Below are positions 1-11,828 of a stretch of 64,000 nucleotides of DNA, one piece after another (position 1 is the stretch's first letter; every line of letters begins with the position of its first letter). The notes beneath the pieces are model-generated. The model did no database searches and was not told the DNA's origin. It was given only the letters and a program-made list of their open reading frames with translations. Source of the stretch: Termitomyces sp. T153 (taxonomy: Eukaryota > Basidiomycota > Agaricomycetes > Agaricales > Lyophyllaceae); contig JACKQL020000039.1 in NCBI GenBank assembly GCA_018296165.2, positions 433,935 through 497,934 of the forward strand, given 5' to 3'. Position numbers and translations under genes: made by a program.

Positions 1-411
1 ATCAACCTAAACGACCTCACAAACTCCGCGATTACAATTACAAACCCCAACACTCCTTCGCCAGGTCCAAACCTCGCTCTTCACTCAGTCCCGGACTCCA
101 TCAACCCCAAATGATCTCCCATCAAACCCTGGCTCCGCTCCCATTGATCACACAGCCGCCTATTCCTTTGCTTCCGCGAATCTCCCATACGGTCTTCTGC
201 CTGAACCCCACCAAGACCGTCTCATTTCCTCGCAATCCGACTTCTCCGGACCTCCCTGGATCTGTCTGGATCACATCCCACCGACCATCCACACAAACCA
301 TCAGTGCCCGGAACGTTTTCGAGTGTTCGGTTACCAGTGCAAGGGAATCATGCCCGCCTAGTAAGGACTTGCCCAGTGCAGCTGAGCCCCCGAGATCAGC
401 GGAACCTGACA
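1..411 (+). repeat. 3' part of a family D gypsy LTR
   Basis: This is the right end of a long terminal repeat, cut by the window start. It aligns by eye with 3340-3754 and 55110-55370. It ends in the same GGAACCTGACA as the LTRs ending at 3754 and 56580 (the last as GGAACCTGACA after TCAGT). Family D LTRs begin TGTCAC and end CTGACA, giving short terminal inverted repeats. Whether this is a 5' LTR of the fragment that follows or the 3' LTR of an element to the left cannot be decided here. Confidence 0.8.
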
Positions 412-904
412 CTGTGTTAGCATAAAGGCTGGACCGCCAGAAGACCTCTGCCCCTCCCACCAGCCACACCAACAAAAGACCAAAGCCCTGACTACCCCGA
501 ACACATGTCAAAGACTTGGAGGTCCACCCCCTTGAACCAGCACAACGCACATTCCTGCTGCAGACTGAAGAAAACCCCTACACTCTGGGTCCAAGGCCCC
601 AAGAATCAAACCCAGCAACGCTGCCCAAAAACACCATGGAACTCTGCAGGAAGACTCCCAACACCCCCGCTGAGCCTTGGAAACTCTTCCTATAGTGCTC
701 CACCCCATCCCAACGACCCTGGGATTAGCCAACACAGACAGCATTAGTGGGATTAACCCCCACCTCTGGATCCACTGGGGATTCAACTCCCACCAGCACC
801 CCTGCATGTTTCACTTACCTCACCCTCACACAAATTAAAGTCTCACTTCACACACTCAGGAACAACAAAGAAGCATTGGAAAGTACAAAAAAATATAGGA
901 TACA
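412..904 (+). pseudogene. Tail of family D pol and 3' untranslated region
   Basis: The stretch 715-830 matches 63505-63610, which directly follows the chromodomain of the more complete family D element. Around 635-690 a short frame resembles the very end of that pol (a residue run ending TPAEPWKL against NPAKPWNSW). The rest of 412-630 is not clearly alignable. The core of gag, protease, reverse transcriptase and integrase is absent, so this is an internally deleted or truncated element. No intact reading frame is present. Confidence 0.5.
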
Positions 905-2703
905 AGGTGGAACGGGGCAGCAAACTCAAAGATAACAAGAAGCAGGGCCCAGCCACCCCCTCACTCTTCCCCTGGAACCCCTGCCACCCCCAAATCAATC
1001 TCCATCTGGGCCCACACCACTGCCAAGACCTCCGCCAACCCTGGCAAAGCCTCTCCCGTGTCTACCACTACTTCCTACCACAACCCCAGGGCCACTGTGT
1101 TACGCTGCCAATGCCCCGCCAGCAACCTCCCCACCCTTGCCATCCCCTGCTGCAACTCTGGAGGCTGACCCATGGACATCTGCACCAACTCATCTTGGAT
1201 CAACGCAAACACCGCAAAGGCACTGTCCAAGAGAACCCAGTGCTCCCACACCCAGCCTGACCCCAAAAAACAACCCATTTTAGTAACAGACAGAGAATTG
1301 GGAAAGACACTTACGAAGGATCCCCATGCGCTCCAAAGCAGCCTCATTGGCCAGCCAATCCTCCCTCTACCTCGCTACCTCCAACTCTGCCCACAGCAAA
1401 CCACCCTCCAGAGCCATTTCCCATTACTCCACCTCCTCTGTGGGCCACACCTCCTGCTGCGTCGGATGCTCCTGCAAGCCCCGTACCTCTGGCGCTTGCT
1501 CTGGCACCACTCGCACCAAGGTGTTCAACACCCGCTCCAACACCTCCTTCTCCACCCATGCCGCATCTCAATCCTCCCTCACCCATCAAAGCTCCCCCTC
1601 CTATGCCATGAATACTGCCATTAGAACCTCCACCTGCTTGCAAAGGAAGACCTCTGTGATCAAAGGCGGGGGCTCTAGAGAACTTGAGGCCTGTCCCAAG
1701 GCTGCACCCAGGGTAGGAGAGTAAATGTGAGACCCCAGAGGACCTGCCATCGGCTCATGCTCCCACGGCCTCTTGCTGGGCCCCACCCCCAATGGCGGAG
1801 AAGCTCTCTGCTTCCCACAATGTGCTGCCAAGGACGCCCCCTCCCTCCACCCACTCTATAGAGGCCCCACCTGCCCGCAGACCACCCCATGCTCCCCTCC
1901 CCCAACACCCAGGTCTTCCACGCCTCACCCAGCTGATTCTGCATCCAGTCCTCATCCCACCCCTGCTCCACGGCAACGCACACTGCCTGCCACTCCAATG
2001 AAATTAAGCACTTCTTGTGGCTCACATGGCATGGAAGGCAAATGGAAGTGTCATGTCATGAGCCCATGGAGGGCGCATCAAAAATGCAGGCCTCACTCCG
2101 CTGCACACAGAGAACACACTAAACACAATGGATCAGCACACGTGACAAAGGAGAACTCAAAGACTCACCAGGGCCTTGTTTTGACACCATTCTAGTGTTG
2201 GGGAGCCCTGAGCTCGTGCCAATGCCCTTGCAAACTCCTCCGCCATCACCTCTGCCTGAGGGATTTGCTGCAATGGTGGGACCCCTTCCGCATCCCCCAC
2301 TGCTAATTGGGGCACCACAGGATGGAATTTGGCCTGCCTAGGACCCCTCAGGGAACCCACCACCGCCGTGGACAACTCTGCAAAGCTCCATTAGCCACTC
2401 TAAGAAAACAAGTCAATACTGCTCATGACTCCGGTATATTGCACCAGCTCAGTGCCAACACTTGAACTCCTCTCCCTTGCTATCATACATGATCACCTCA
2501 TCCACGTCTGAAATTAATGGGGCAGGGGAAGTGGCTGAGTAACTAGAAGAGGACATGACAAAAGATTTTGGAAGCTCCAGAGTACATCCAAGGCTTTTTA
2601 ATTGATTGGAAAGAACCCCCTGACAAAGCAGCGGCCATGCTTTGACTTTGCCTCCCATGCTGCCGTCACTCGCTGTGGATTGATCAATATTACTTGGCTT
2701 CAA
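905..2703 (-). pseudogene. Antisense accessory gene of family D gypsy, Cys-cluster protein, with introns
   Basis: This gene lies opposite to the flanking family D LTR and pol fragments. An 84-residue opening exon starts at 2703. A likely intron begins near 2463 (GTGTTG..TTAG), and a clear GTGAGT..GCAG intron lies at 2101-2168. The second intron interrupts a cysteine cluster coded at 2008-2189: one Cys before the intron, then EACIFDAP, SIC, LPC and KKC. The cluster is followed by a Trp-rich helical-looking stretch (GWDEDW). A TGA stop lies inside the cluster, probably from CGA, so this copy is decayed. Its 3' part (1075-1347) contains MARVGRLLAGHWQR, which matches MGRLLAGHRQR in the antisense strand at 63740-63982 beside the other family D element. 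The function is not recognised. The cluster suggests metal binding, but this is inference. Confidence 0.55.
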
Positions 2704-2732
2704 CTCCCATGCCCTGCCGATCCCTGACCCAC

Positions 2733-3754
2733 TCCTTGGCTAACTCCAACAGCCCCCTGGCCAACTCTGATGTCTTCCCTGCAGCTGCCGGCACTTCCCC
2801 TGGATCTCCTAAACCCCTGGGACCACTCTCCCGCTGTGCCTGACCCCGTTACACATCATTGACTCAACACCCTGGCTCCTCTGACTTATCCTGGAGTATC
2901 ATGGCAACTCCAGAATGGACCACATCAACAATTGATCCCATCAACATATCAACGTGGCCTGCCCTCTGGTTGTAACTGACACCCATTGACTCTGTCCAGC
3001 TCTGCCAAGCCCCGCCACTCCAGCCAACATTCCCAGAGCTCTTCAGTAGTCAGTATATAAGACGTAGAGTAGCTCCTCATACTCTAGTCTTGAGATTACC
3101 TACCTACCAACTTGCCTTTCCTGATGTGTTTCTGATTGTTTCTTCTCGTGTTTTGTGTTCTGTGTCTCATTTTCCTTATTTTCAGTCTCCTGGTCTTATC
3201 TCATCTCTATTCCATTATCATTTCATTATTGTTCCGTGTCTCTGCCTGAATCTACTCTTGTTCTTGTCTCATCTCCATCTCATTTCATTCAACTCCATCT
3301 CATCTTGTCTGATTCTGTCTATCATGTTCAAATCCTCTCAACCATAATGCCCTCACAAATTCTGTGATTATGATTATGAACCTCTGACACTCCTTCACCA
3401 ACTCTGGACCTTGCTACATGCTTGGCTCCAAACCCTATCAGTCCCTGTTGATCCCCCATCAGAACTCTGGCTCTGCTCCCATCATTCACATAGCCTCTGC
3501 CTCCTCCACACCCACAAAACTCACACATGGACTTATGCCTGAACCCTGCCAAGCCCATCCCCCTTCCCCACAACTCATCCTCTACTTCTCTGGACCTCCC
3601 CGGACTTGCTCAGATCAATTCCCACTAACTATCCTTGCAAGTCCCCAGTGTTTGGAACCCCTCCAAGTGCCTGGTTGTCAGTGCAGAGAATCACGTCTGC
3701 CTAGTAAGGACTCGCCCAGTGTAGCCAAGCCCCCATGGTCAGCGGAACCTGACA
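2733..3754 (+). repeat. Family D gypsy LTR, 5' truncated
   Basis: From about 2733 (ttggctaactccaac) to 3754 the sequence follows the family D LTR at 54388-55374. It shares the short GC-rich units near its start, the TATATAA at 3054, the downstream pyrimidine-rich leader, and the terminal GGAACCTGACA. The first 100 or so bases of the LTR, including TGTCAC, are missing. It lies downstream of the antisense accessory gene, where the 3' LTR of the same element would be expected, and it ends inside the tail of element C. Confidence 0.8.
3054..3060 (+). promoter_or_regulatory. TATA box of family D LTR
   Basis: TATATAA follows the conserved CAGTAGTCAG and is found at the matching place in the LTRs at 54831 and 55985. 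It is followed by GACGTAGAGTAGCTCC, and transcription would be expected to start about 30 bases downstream. The call rests on motif and conservation only. Confidence 0.5.
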
Positions 3755-4985
3755 CTTTCCCTTCCCCAAGGCTAAATGTAAGAGGTCCACCCAGGCCTCA
3801 TCCCTCTGATTTCAAACAACATCAGGTTCATTGAGAACTTGAGCTAGTGCTAGCTGCACTACAGGATTGTTGAGGACATCAGCACCAACATCCTCTGGAA
3901 CTCCAGCTTTGTGAATCTGCTAGAGCAGGTGAGTGAGCTGCTCATCCACAGCAGTTGAAGGCTCCAGCTCTTTTGCTCTGCCCTTTGCAGAGAAGCATTG
4001 CTCAACCATCTTCTAGGCAGTCGATAAGAAAGTGCTACTTCCCTGTGCTGGTGTGGGCAGCAACATTGCAGTCACCTTATCCTTTCCTTTGCTAGTCAAG
4101 GCAACCATTAGTCACCCCAATGCACTTGACAATGACAAAGGCACATCTGATGGACATGTCCCAGTAGGCAATGGCAGATATGACCACTGAGGAGGTGCCA
4201 ATGACTGCATCAGAGCCATGATTGACTCTGGGCCTTTGTTATCCACCTCCATTGCATCTGATGACAATGCTGCAGGGGCTGAGATCCCTACCTGTGATGA
4301 CATAGTAGCTGGTCATTGTTGACCTGCCATGCCTATTGTACAGCCAGGACCAGTCACTGAGGGTGGGGCCACAACAAACTGTGGCATCACAAACTGCTGG
4401 AACTCCTGAGACCACACTGGTTGTGCAGCTACAGGGTATCCAAAGTTAAACTGAGGGGGGGCTGGTGGTCCCTCATGTCCTCTTGCTGCTTCTTGAGGGG
4501 GGGGGGGGGGGCTAATGGTCCTCCACACCCTCTGCCTACTCTACTTCATTAAGGGGGCAGCCCACATCCCCTTGCTGGCAACTGCTGCATCACCACTGCA
4601 TAGCTCAGCAAAGCTACATCTCCTGGCACCACTGGCAGTTCCCCACTTACATGCCTTGTGTCCCTTTGAGCTGGGGCTGCTCTTCTCATTGTTGGGGGTG
4701 CTATGTCCCTCAGCACCAAGCCTCCTGCCAATGCAGTAAAGCCTCCAAAGCTAGGAAGCAAACCACTCCCTGACCCTCCCCCTCTTGAGCTCTGTCCAGA
4801 GCTCAACCAATATCCTGGCAAATCTATGTCTGCCTCACCTGGCCATTTCTTTTTCTTGCCCATGGGGCAAGGATTCAGTCCTCTTTGTAATGTTGACATG
4901 TAGCACCAATGATGTGGAAGAAGACAAAGTCCAGTTGGACTTTGCACTTAGCCAAAAAATTGGCTGACATAATTGTTGATGGCTG
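3755..4985 (-). pseudogene. Accessory reading frame downstream of element C pol, decayed
   Basis: After the chromodomain of element C, on the same strand, come several broken frames that appear to be one coding region. 4549-4947 has MGKKKKWPGEADIDLPGYW, a basic patch that could be a nuclear localisation signal, followed by a Gly/Ser-rich stretch. 4313-4528 is rich in Pro and Gln (PPPPPQEAARGHEG). 4112-4303 continues. A run of twelve or more G at 4499-4511 probably causes one frameshift. No domain is recognised. It may be an extra open reading frame of the retroelement or a captured host gene. Its left end is cut by the family D LTR ending at 3754. Confidence 0.35.
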
Positions 4986-5019
4986 CTGGCATGGCAGCCT
5001 GTTGACTTCTAGAACTAAG

Positions 5020-5580
5020 TCAAGTTAACTTAGACCTTCTAGCCAACTGCACAGGGCACTGCATGCCCTCTAGCTCCAGGTATCTGTCAAGGGCTGCTAG
5101 GTCCTTGCAGGTTGTGAGGGACTCCCAAGTAGTGTCCTCAAGATTCCAGCAAATCTTGAACTCAAGTTTCTTACCATCCTAACAATGACCTGCTAGGTCA
5201 TCAATGAACCATTCCTAGTCATCTGGGGCACCAAAGTTGTAAGGCTCTGGCACTGCCCTGTTGGGAAATAAGGCATTGTCACTGGCCTTATATGGGTGCA
5301 GCAGCAACACATGGAACTTAGGATGTATCCTTCATTCCTGGAGTGCCATAGGCAACTCCAATACATGGTTGGAAGTCTCACTATAAGCCTCCAGGATCCT
5401 ATACAGCCCAACCCACTTAGGGCAGAGTTTTCTTGCTCTGCCTTTAGGTAGGTTGAGATTTTTTGTTGAAAGGTACACCAATGCACCTTTCTCTAATTTG
5501 GGGTCAGGCCTGTGATGTGAATTGGCTAGACACATCTGAAAAATGTGTGCCTCTATAATTGTGTTGTGCACCACTGCCAA
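5020..5580 (-). pseudogene. Element C integrase C-terminal region and chromodomain-like tail
   Basis: Frames on the minus strand carry the integrase C-terminal barrel (KLEKGALVYLSTKNL, then LCPKWVGLYRILEAY, where family members have KxxPKxxGPYxV). After frameshifts comes a segment with EWF, DTTWEPL and ALDRYLE, as in the chromodomain-like tails of Agaricomycete chromoviruses. This part of integrase is thought to guide insertion into chromatin. It is broken into at least three frames and is not functional. Confidence 0.6.
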
Positions 5581-5746
5581 GTTCTCTAGAGCTTGACAGG
5601 CAAACTGCTAAATTCCTTTTGGAATTGCAGTATCTGCCCTAATCTCTTGCATCATTAGATGGCATGTACCCACCATTCAACTCAAAAGGTACAAATCACA
5701 TTGTCTCAGAAATACTTGCATTTATTGTGAACTCCATTAAGTCTAT

Positions 5747-6400
5747 TCAACTTAACCAGTCTTTTTGGTTTGGTTGTACCACCATATGCAAGATCTGACC
5801 AACATCCCAATTAGCACATTCAGTCTGACCATTGGTCTGCAGGTAAAATGATGTAGACATTAGGAGCTTTGCTCCTAACAACTTATGTAGTTCATGCCAC
5901 CATTTTGACATGAACTTCAAGTTTTGATTGCTGACAATTGAGCTTGGAAGGCCATGTAGCCTCACAACCTCACACATGTCAATCCAGGACAGCTGCAATG
6001 CTGTCATGGTAGTGTGCACCAGGATAAGGTGCACCATGCTCATCATCCAACATATAACTACCCACAGGTAGTTATACCCTTTTGATTCAGGAAATGGACC
6101 TATAAAGTCCATTCCTATCAAATCCCATGGCTCAACTGGCACAGGCAGGGAATGTAACTTTCCTGAAGGGAGCTGATTATTCCCTTTTGCCTGCTGGCAC
6201 AGCTGACAAGTGGTACAGAATGCATACACATCTGCAACCACTGTCAGCCACCGATACCAACAACAAATGTACTCTGTTATTCTCTGGGCACCAGAATGCC
6301 CCATTACATTGTGTGCTTGCTCAAGCACACTGGTTACCAATTCTTGATTTTACAAGGTATACAAAGTACCTCATGGCCCAAGATGTTGGTAGTCCAGATT
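5747..6400 (-). pseudogene. Element C integrase (zinc-binding and catalytic core)
   Basis: This 197-residue frame shows the H-x-H/C-x2-C zinc-binding module (AHNVMGH, then CTTCQLC). The catalytic core follows, with the first Asp in GMDFIGPFP and the Glu in TNGQTE. The second catalytic Asp, normally SDRD or similar, reads SNQN, with AAT at 5927-5929. That change and its neighbours fit G-to-A at CpG. The enzyme would have inserted the element's cDNA into the genome. This copy lacks an essential metal-binding residue and is also frameshifted on its C-terminal side. Confidence 0.8.
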
Positions 6401-6438
6401 GACTGATTCTGGAGGCAGAAGGACTTATAGTCCTTTGG

Positions 6439-7182
6439 TCAAGCCATGATTTCAGCAAAGAGCTTGTCTTTGCCATACAAGGATTGGATATGATGGAGGA
6501 ATTCCCTGTCTGTCCTATCTTGGGGTTGAGGAGACTGGGTCATCCCTAGGATAGCTTCTCCCAAAAACATATTGATCTTGTCCCCCTCAAAATCAGACCC
6601 ATGTTGAGCTTGGGCTGAATCTCCCTTGCCATCATTACTGGCAGCTAGTATGTGTGCTTCCTCATTATGAATTTTGTGACAATCACACACTTGCCTGCAT
6701 CCATGGCTAGGTCCATCACAGAGAGCACATATCTGATCCAGCTGCACTTGCAGTTCCTGTACACATGTAGGGGGCAGATCATCCCCCTCTGGGTCAATAC
6801 AAAAATCTGCACAAACATAGTCATAGACTTGGTGCATGTCTCTAGCAGAGTCACTCTCAAAGTAGCAGAACAAACAGTCCACTACCTTATTGAGCTCTCT
6901 TTTTACATATGTGATGTCAAAATTAAATTTTGACATATAATCTGTTCACTGTTGTTGATGCAGTGACAATTTCTGTTGAGTTCTGAAGAACTCAAGTGCT
7001 TTATGGTCCATTATCACACAAATCTTATACCCTAGAAGCTTATCCTCCCACTTGAGGAGGGCTTCTAGGATTGCCAGAGTTTCAAGTTCATGCATGGCAT
7101 AATTTTGCTGTGCATTAGTGAACTTTTTGGACATGGTTCCTGCTGGCTGACATTTCTGCCAGCTTGGACCTTGTCCATACAT
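6439..7182 (-). pseudogene. Element C RNase H region and linker to integrase
   Basis: Two frames cover this part. 6946-7182 has NYAMHELETLAILEAL and a DHKALEFF motif, typical of the RNase H domain of Ty3/gypsy pol. 6439-6936 starts MSKFNFDITYVKRELNKVVDCL, the usual end of RNase H (the hydrophobic-Y-x-G-x-x-N-x-x-AD-L motif, with degenerate residues), and runs through an acidic linker to the integrase. RNase H degrades the RNA of the RNA-DNA hybrid during reverse transcription. The frame break between 6936 and 6946 and the altered motif residues show decay. Confidence 0.7.
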
Positions 7183-7236
7183 TGCTCCAACACCTGTCTT
7201 TGAGACATTACAGATCAGCCAGATAGGATCCTCATG

Positions 7237-8103
7237 TCAAGGATCAATTGGGTGTATTACTGGAGTTTTGGCACAGATCCTCTTGATCATGTTGAAACAC
7301 CATTGGTAGATGGGTTGCCAATGAAATGGCAACCCATTCTGCATCATGGCCATTAGTGGCCCAGTGTATGCAGATACATTAGGCAGAAAGTTCCCAATGT
7401 AGTTCACCAACCCAACAAACTGTTGAATGTCATTGTAGGTTCTAGGAGTGTGCCACTCCTGGATCCTATTCAACTTCTCTATGTCAGGGTGTATACCCTG
7501 TGAGTCAATTACATGGCTGAGGCACTCTATGCACTTGGCATATAGCTTGCACTTCTTCCATTTGAGATAGAGCTTGTTTTTATATAGTCTTTCAAAGACT
7601 ACTCTGAGGTGCTGCTTGTGTTCCTCAATAGAGTCCAAGCAGACAAATATATCATCTAAATAGACATGCATCCACTTGCCAATGATGTCCTTAAAGATGG
7701 ACATCATTAGATGTTGGAATGTGGCTGACACATTACAGTCACCAATCTGCATGATATTACTGTGATACATTCCAGTAATGGTCATAAACACAGTCTTAGG
7801 TACATCCAATGTACATATCCTCACTTGCTCATACACATCAGTGAGGTCAAAAATTGACCTCACTGGTGTGCGAGCCACATCCTCCCTAATGACCTCTTGG
7901 TCTGATAAGGGCATTATGTCCTTAATAGTATTGTCATTGCACTGATGAGCATCTAATGCCATCTGCAGAGATCCATCCTTCTTAGGGATGCATAGTAATG
8001 GTGCAGCTTGGTCAGCTGCATATGGCTCCCACCACTTAGCCTGCACATAGCAGTTGATTTTATCCCACAATTGCTGCTGAAGTGACTTAGGACACCTCAG
8101 CAT
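7237..8103 (-). pseudogene. Element C reverse transcriptase
   Basis: A 288-residue frame covers palm and thumb. It shows LLCIPKKDGS (fingers), SIFDLTDVYEQVRI (motif A with the first Asp), the degenerate NVSATFQHLMMSIF, and HVYLDDIFV (YxDD box, intact). It then has LSHVIDSQGI and FVGLVNYIGNFLPNVS, in line with Ty3/gypsy order. It belongs with the protease upstream and the RNase H and integrase downstream on the same strand. Catalytic aspartates are kept, but several normally invariant residues are changed and neighbouring frames are broken. It is therefore counted as a relic. Confidence 0.8.
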
Positions 8104-8223
8104 GAAGTATGAGTACTGTTTGGACTCATCAATGAGATTTATCTCATGGGTTACTTCTTGCCAAGAAGAAAGTAGCTCCTTTGTCCCATTGACAATGTCT
8201 TGAAACTTGTTATACCACTGCTG

Positions 8224-9257
8224 TCAAAGGCACAGAATATTGCCTTCTGATAGCTTGGAAGGTTGTGCCTTTCCCCCAACTATTCTCAGCAAAGAGTGAT
8301 GCTCTTCCATATTTGACTTTGCTAGTGATACAGGCTTTGCATACTTATTATGCAGGGCCATCAGACAAACTTCTAATTTGTCTGGTATGTTCAGCCAAGC
8401 AGGACTATGAGCTGTCCTGCCTCTTGCTTCTTTCCATGAGTTTTCAAACTTGCTAGACTTGGATATTTCATCTTTCATAGCCATTCTATATATTTTGTCC
8501 TCAGGGGTCAATCTTCTTAACCCTTCTTGTCATGTCAGGTCAGCTATGACCTGATTCCACTCTTGTGGCATGCATGGCTTGTATGCCCATTCCAGGATAG
8601 GCTTTGGGATTGGTCTGTCCCAGATCTTCCTTTCCCTTGCCTTTGAAGGGCCAACTCAAGCCTTCTGGCATACTTTCCCCCCTTCTTGAAGAGTATTCCT
8701 TTGATACTCTTCTTCAGATACCAACAGGAATGGGTAATCATTGGTTAGACTCTCAGTTACCCAAACTTCATCCTCATCCATTACCTCCTCCTTGAGTCCA
8801 CCAGGGAGTCAAGGCCACTCACTCATCATGCCACTTCTCCACTGTGCAGAAGCATTGTGCATGGCTGTCAGCATCCTTCAGCTCCAATGTATGAGCTGGA
8901 GTTGCCCCTCTATCAATGACCACCTGGTCATCTGCAAAATCAAGGAGAACCTCATGGGTTCTCATGAATGGTGTCCCTATGATCATGTCATAGTGATCAA
9001 AATTTGCAATGTCCACATAGACATTGCAAATCCTGCCAGGGACCTTCATGGTAATCCTGGCACCATAGTTCACTATGGAATGACTTCCAATTGTTCCCAG
9101 CTGCAGAGCAATGGAGGTGGCCAATAGTGCCACCCATATCCCAGCTACATGAGCAAACAATGGTGTGATTCTGAAAGTAGTACTTCCTGAGTCCCACAGC
9201 ATCCACACTTGGTGGCCATTCACCTCCACCCAAGTGACAAGACATTCTTTGTCTCAT
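8224..9257 (-). pseudogene. Element C retropepsin-like protease and linker to RT
   Basis: The frame 8819-9229 is an aspartic protease of the retropepsin type. It has WMLWDSGSTT with the catalytic D-S-G, and later YDMIIGTPFMRTHEVLLDF, the flap-distal ILG-like strand found in Agaricomycete gypsy elements. It would cleave the Gag-Pol precursor. After a frame break, 8224-8511 codes for the linker that leads into reverse transcriptase. Stops at 8500-8800 disrupt the link. Confidence 0.7.
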
Positions 9258-9559
9258 GCTGGCAGCACTGGGCAGTTTATGGCATCTTTAGATGCCACAA
9301 GCCACACTTTTTGCATGCAAACCTTGTTACTAGGTTCTCTCCCCCTATGCTTGCCAGTAGGGATCTCTGTGAGGGCAAACAGTCCCTCACTATCACTACC
9401 ACAAGTATAGTACTTGTTGTCATACATTTCCAATTCAATGTACTCCTCACCATGCTCCTGAGTCCCATCAGACTCAAATGTATTGTCAGCATCAGCCTCA
9501 GCAGGCTCTTTTTCCTGCTCATCATCAGCTTCCCCTACATTTGATAGAGCATCTGTATG

Positions 9560-11828
9560 AGCTGCTCACACAAATACCCAAGGAGCTGGTTTAGCTGGCT
9601 CCCTGCATTCATGTGCAAAGTGCCCAGCCTTCTCACACTTATAGCAGTTTGCAGACTGCCTGGCCTCTTTGCTGGGTGGGCCAGATGCTATGGCCACAAT
9701 ATTTTTCCCTGTAGCAAGATGTTTTCTTGCTGCCTACACTGCAGCCACAGATTTGGAGAGCCCCAAGCCCACACTAGCTCTTGGTATCAAGGGTCTTAAG
9801 GCTATGTGTATAGCTGGCCTCTTTGCTGACCACAACAGCTGTGACTGACCATGCTGTCTGGTCACCTCTGTCTGCTTGGCTAATGCAGTCCCTATTGCTG
9901 GGGACTGTGCTACTGCTAACAACAGCTGCTGTCCTGACTGACTTTTCTTTCTGCACTCTAAATAGTGTGCAGCAGTTTTAATGCTGCTCTTGTAGGCTTT
10001 GGCCTCTGAGACAAACTTGACTGTATTTACTTTGAGAGCCAGTTTGCCATTGCATATTAATGCCACAAGCATGTCAGAGGGTATTCCCTCCAAGAACTGC
10101 TCACAAATAATAAATTTGTTGGGAAATATGGCCATGTTTTGAGCATGGTTGAGCAAGGCATTATAGAAGCCTTGCACCCCTTCTTTGACTGCATACACCA
10201 TGTCACCAGAATGTGTTGTGTGCATCCTGCATTGTTGAAGGCTGTACAAACCAGTCATACAGTCTGAGGATCATGTCCTTGAACCTCCAGTGGGACTGGG
10301 CCCTATTGACATGTATGACATGTCATAGGTACCATTTCAGTGCACTTGGAGCTAGGAAGTCCATTAAAATTAGGACTTTCTTGCAATTGCACCCATCCTC
10401 ACCATACTGAGCTACAGCATAGAATATACAAATGCTCATCAGCCAGCCTTCAATTTTGCTGAACTTAGCAGACCCTGTGTAAGGAGTGATTGTTTTTGAT
10501 GGATCACTCCACCTAGGCTTGAGCCCTTCTGGTATAGCCAGTCATACTGCAAGCAACTGTTCCATCACCACCCTCAGACAATTGTGCATTGTCTAGCAGT
10601 GATATTTGTGGGCTTCCTCCACTCCTGGAGTTGTGAATCATCCATGATGTTGTGGCAGCATTGAGAACTGCCATGTCTGTCTTTGGGAGGACTGTAGTCC
10701 TTCTTCTTACAGTTCTTTATCCCACATCATTGTCCTTGCCAGAGGAACTATCATTTGGTCCTCCTGGGTCAGGCAGGCCCCCTCTAGAGGTGGCAGTGGT
10801 CCACAACCAGGGAAAGGTGGTCCTCTTCCTGGGCCTCCACCTCCTCCTTCTGGACCTTGGAGTCTATGGTGTGGCATAGACAAAGGAGAAGACACAGGAT
10901 CACTTTCTGGTGATCCCCATCCTGGGTCTCCTCTGCCTGCAAGTCTTTCCCCAGACCAGTTTGTGGAAGCATTTGCTCTGTGCCCTGTGTGTCTCTGGGA
11001 ATCTGCAGGGCTCTGACCAGTCCCAGCATGTCCATCTCTGAGAGGAGAGTGAGAATCATGCTCCTCCCTCTTAATTGGTCTGGTTTGTTCTAGTGGGACA
11101 TACTCTTCAGGCCAAGCATCATAGGTGGTATTTTCTTAGAACACCACCCCTTGATTGTCCACATAGAACTGTTCAAAGTCCTCCATGTCCTCATTGTTAA
11201 ATTGCTGTAGAGTGATTCAATCTTCCCAAGTCAGTACTCTCCATGTAAACTTACCTGGTCTATGCCACACCACTAGTTGCTCTACTGTAATCACCAACCC
11301 TGCATCAGTAGACACTAAGTCTGGTGTTACAATCATGCCCAATGTGGCCCATTGTTGACAGTCCACAGCAGCCTGTCTAGCCACATAATCATGCAGTGTC
11401 TCACCAGGCTGTCATGGTGCTTGCAACAGAGTCAATGCTTTGTTGACTAGGAACAGTGGGGGCACATAGGCTCTCCCAATATACAGAGATGGCATTGCAG
11501 ACAATGTCTGCAATCTCCACAGCTTCTTGTGCTGAAGGTAATCTGTTACCTCCTGTGCTAAAAATAGCATGTAAATATCCATATATTTCCTCAGATCAGT
11601 TGGGATGATATTGTCTCCCAACAATCTCTGAATTGCAATGTGCTTAGCTACTCTAGCAGCTAAACATTGCTGAGTTGAGGTCTTAGGGACCTCAACATGG
11701 TTCTGCCAGAACACCATCACCCTTCTACAAAGGATGTTGTCTGGATAAATCTCACTGTCCATATCAGAGGTGTCTCCAACATCCTCTAGTATTAACTCAA
11801 TGAACACAGCTGGGGCTGCCAATTGCAT
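9560..11828 (-). pseudogene. Element C gag (capsid and zinc knuckle)
   Basis: Gag binds the element RNA and forms the particle. From the 5' side, 11412-11828 is an N-terminal segment beginning MQLAAPAVFIELILEDVGDT. Frames across 10300-10500 include FSKIEGWLMSICIFYAV, resembling the retrotransposon gag capsid fold. 9734-10258 continues it (KEGVQGFYNALLNHAQN, then FLEGIPSDML). A CCHC zinc knuckle is read at about 9608-9652 (CYKCEKAGHFAHEC). Many TGA and TAG stops and frameshifts break it. The linker around 10700-11060 is rich in Gly and Pro. Confidence 0.65.
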
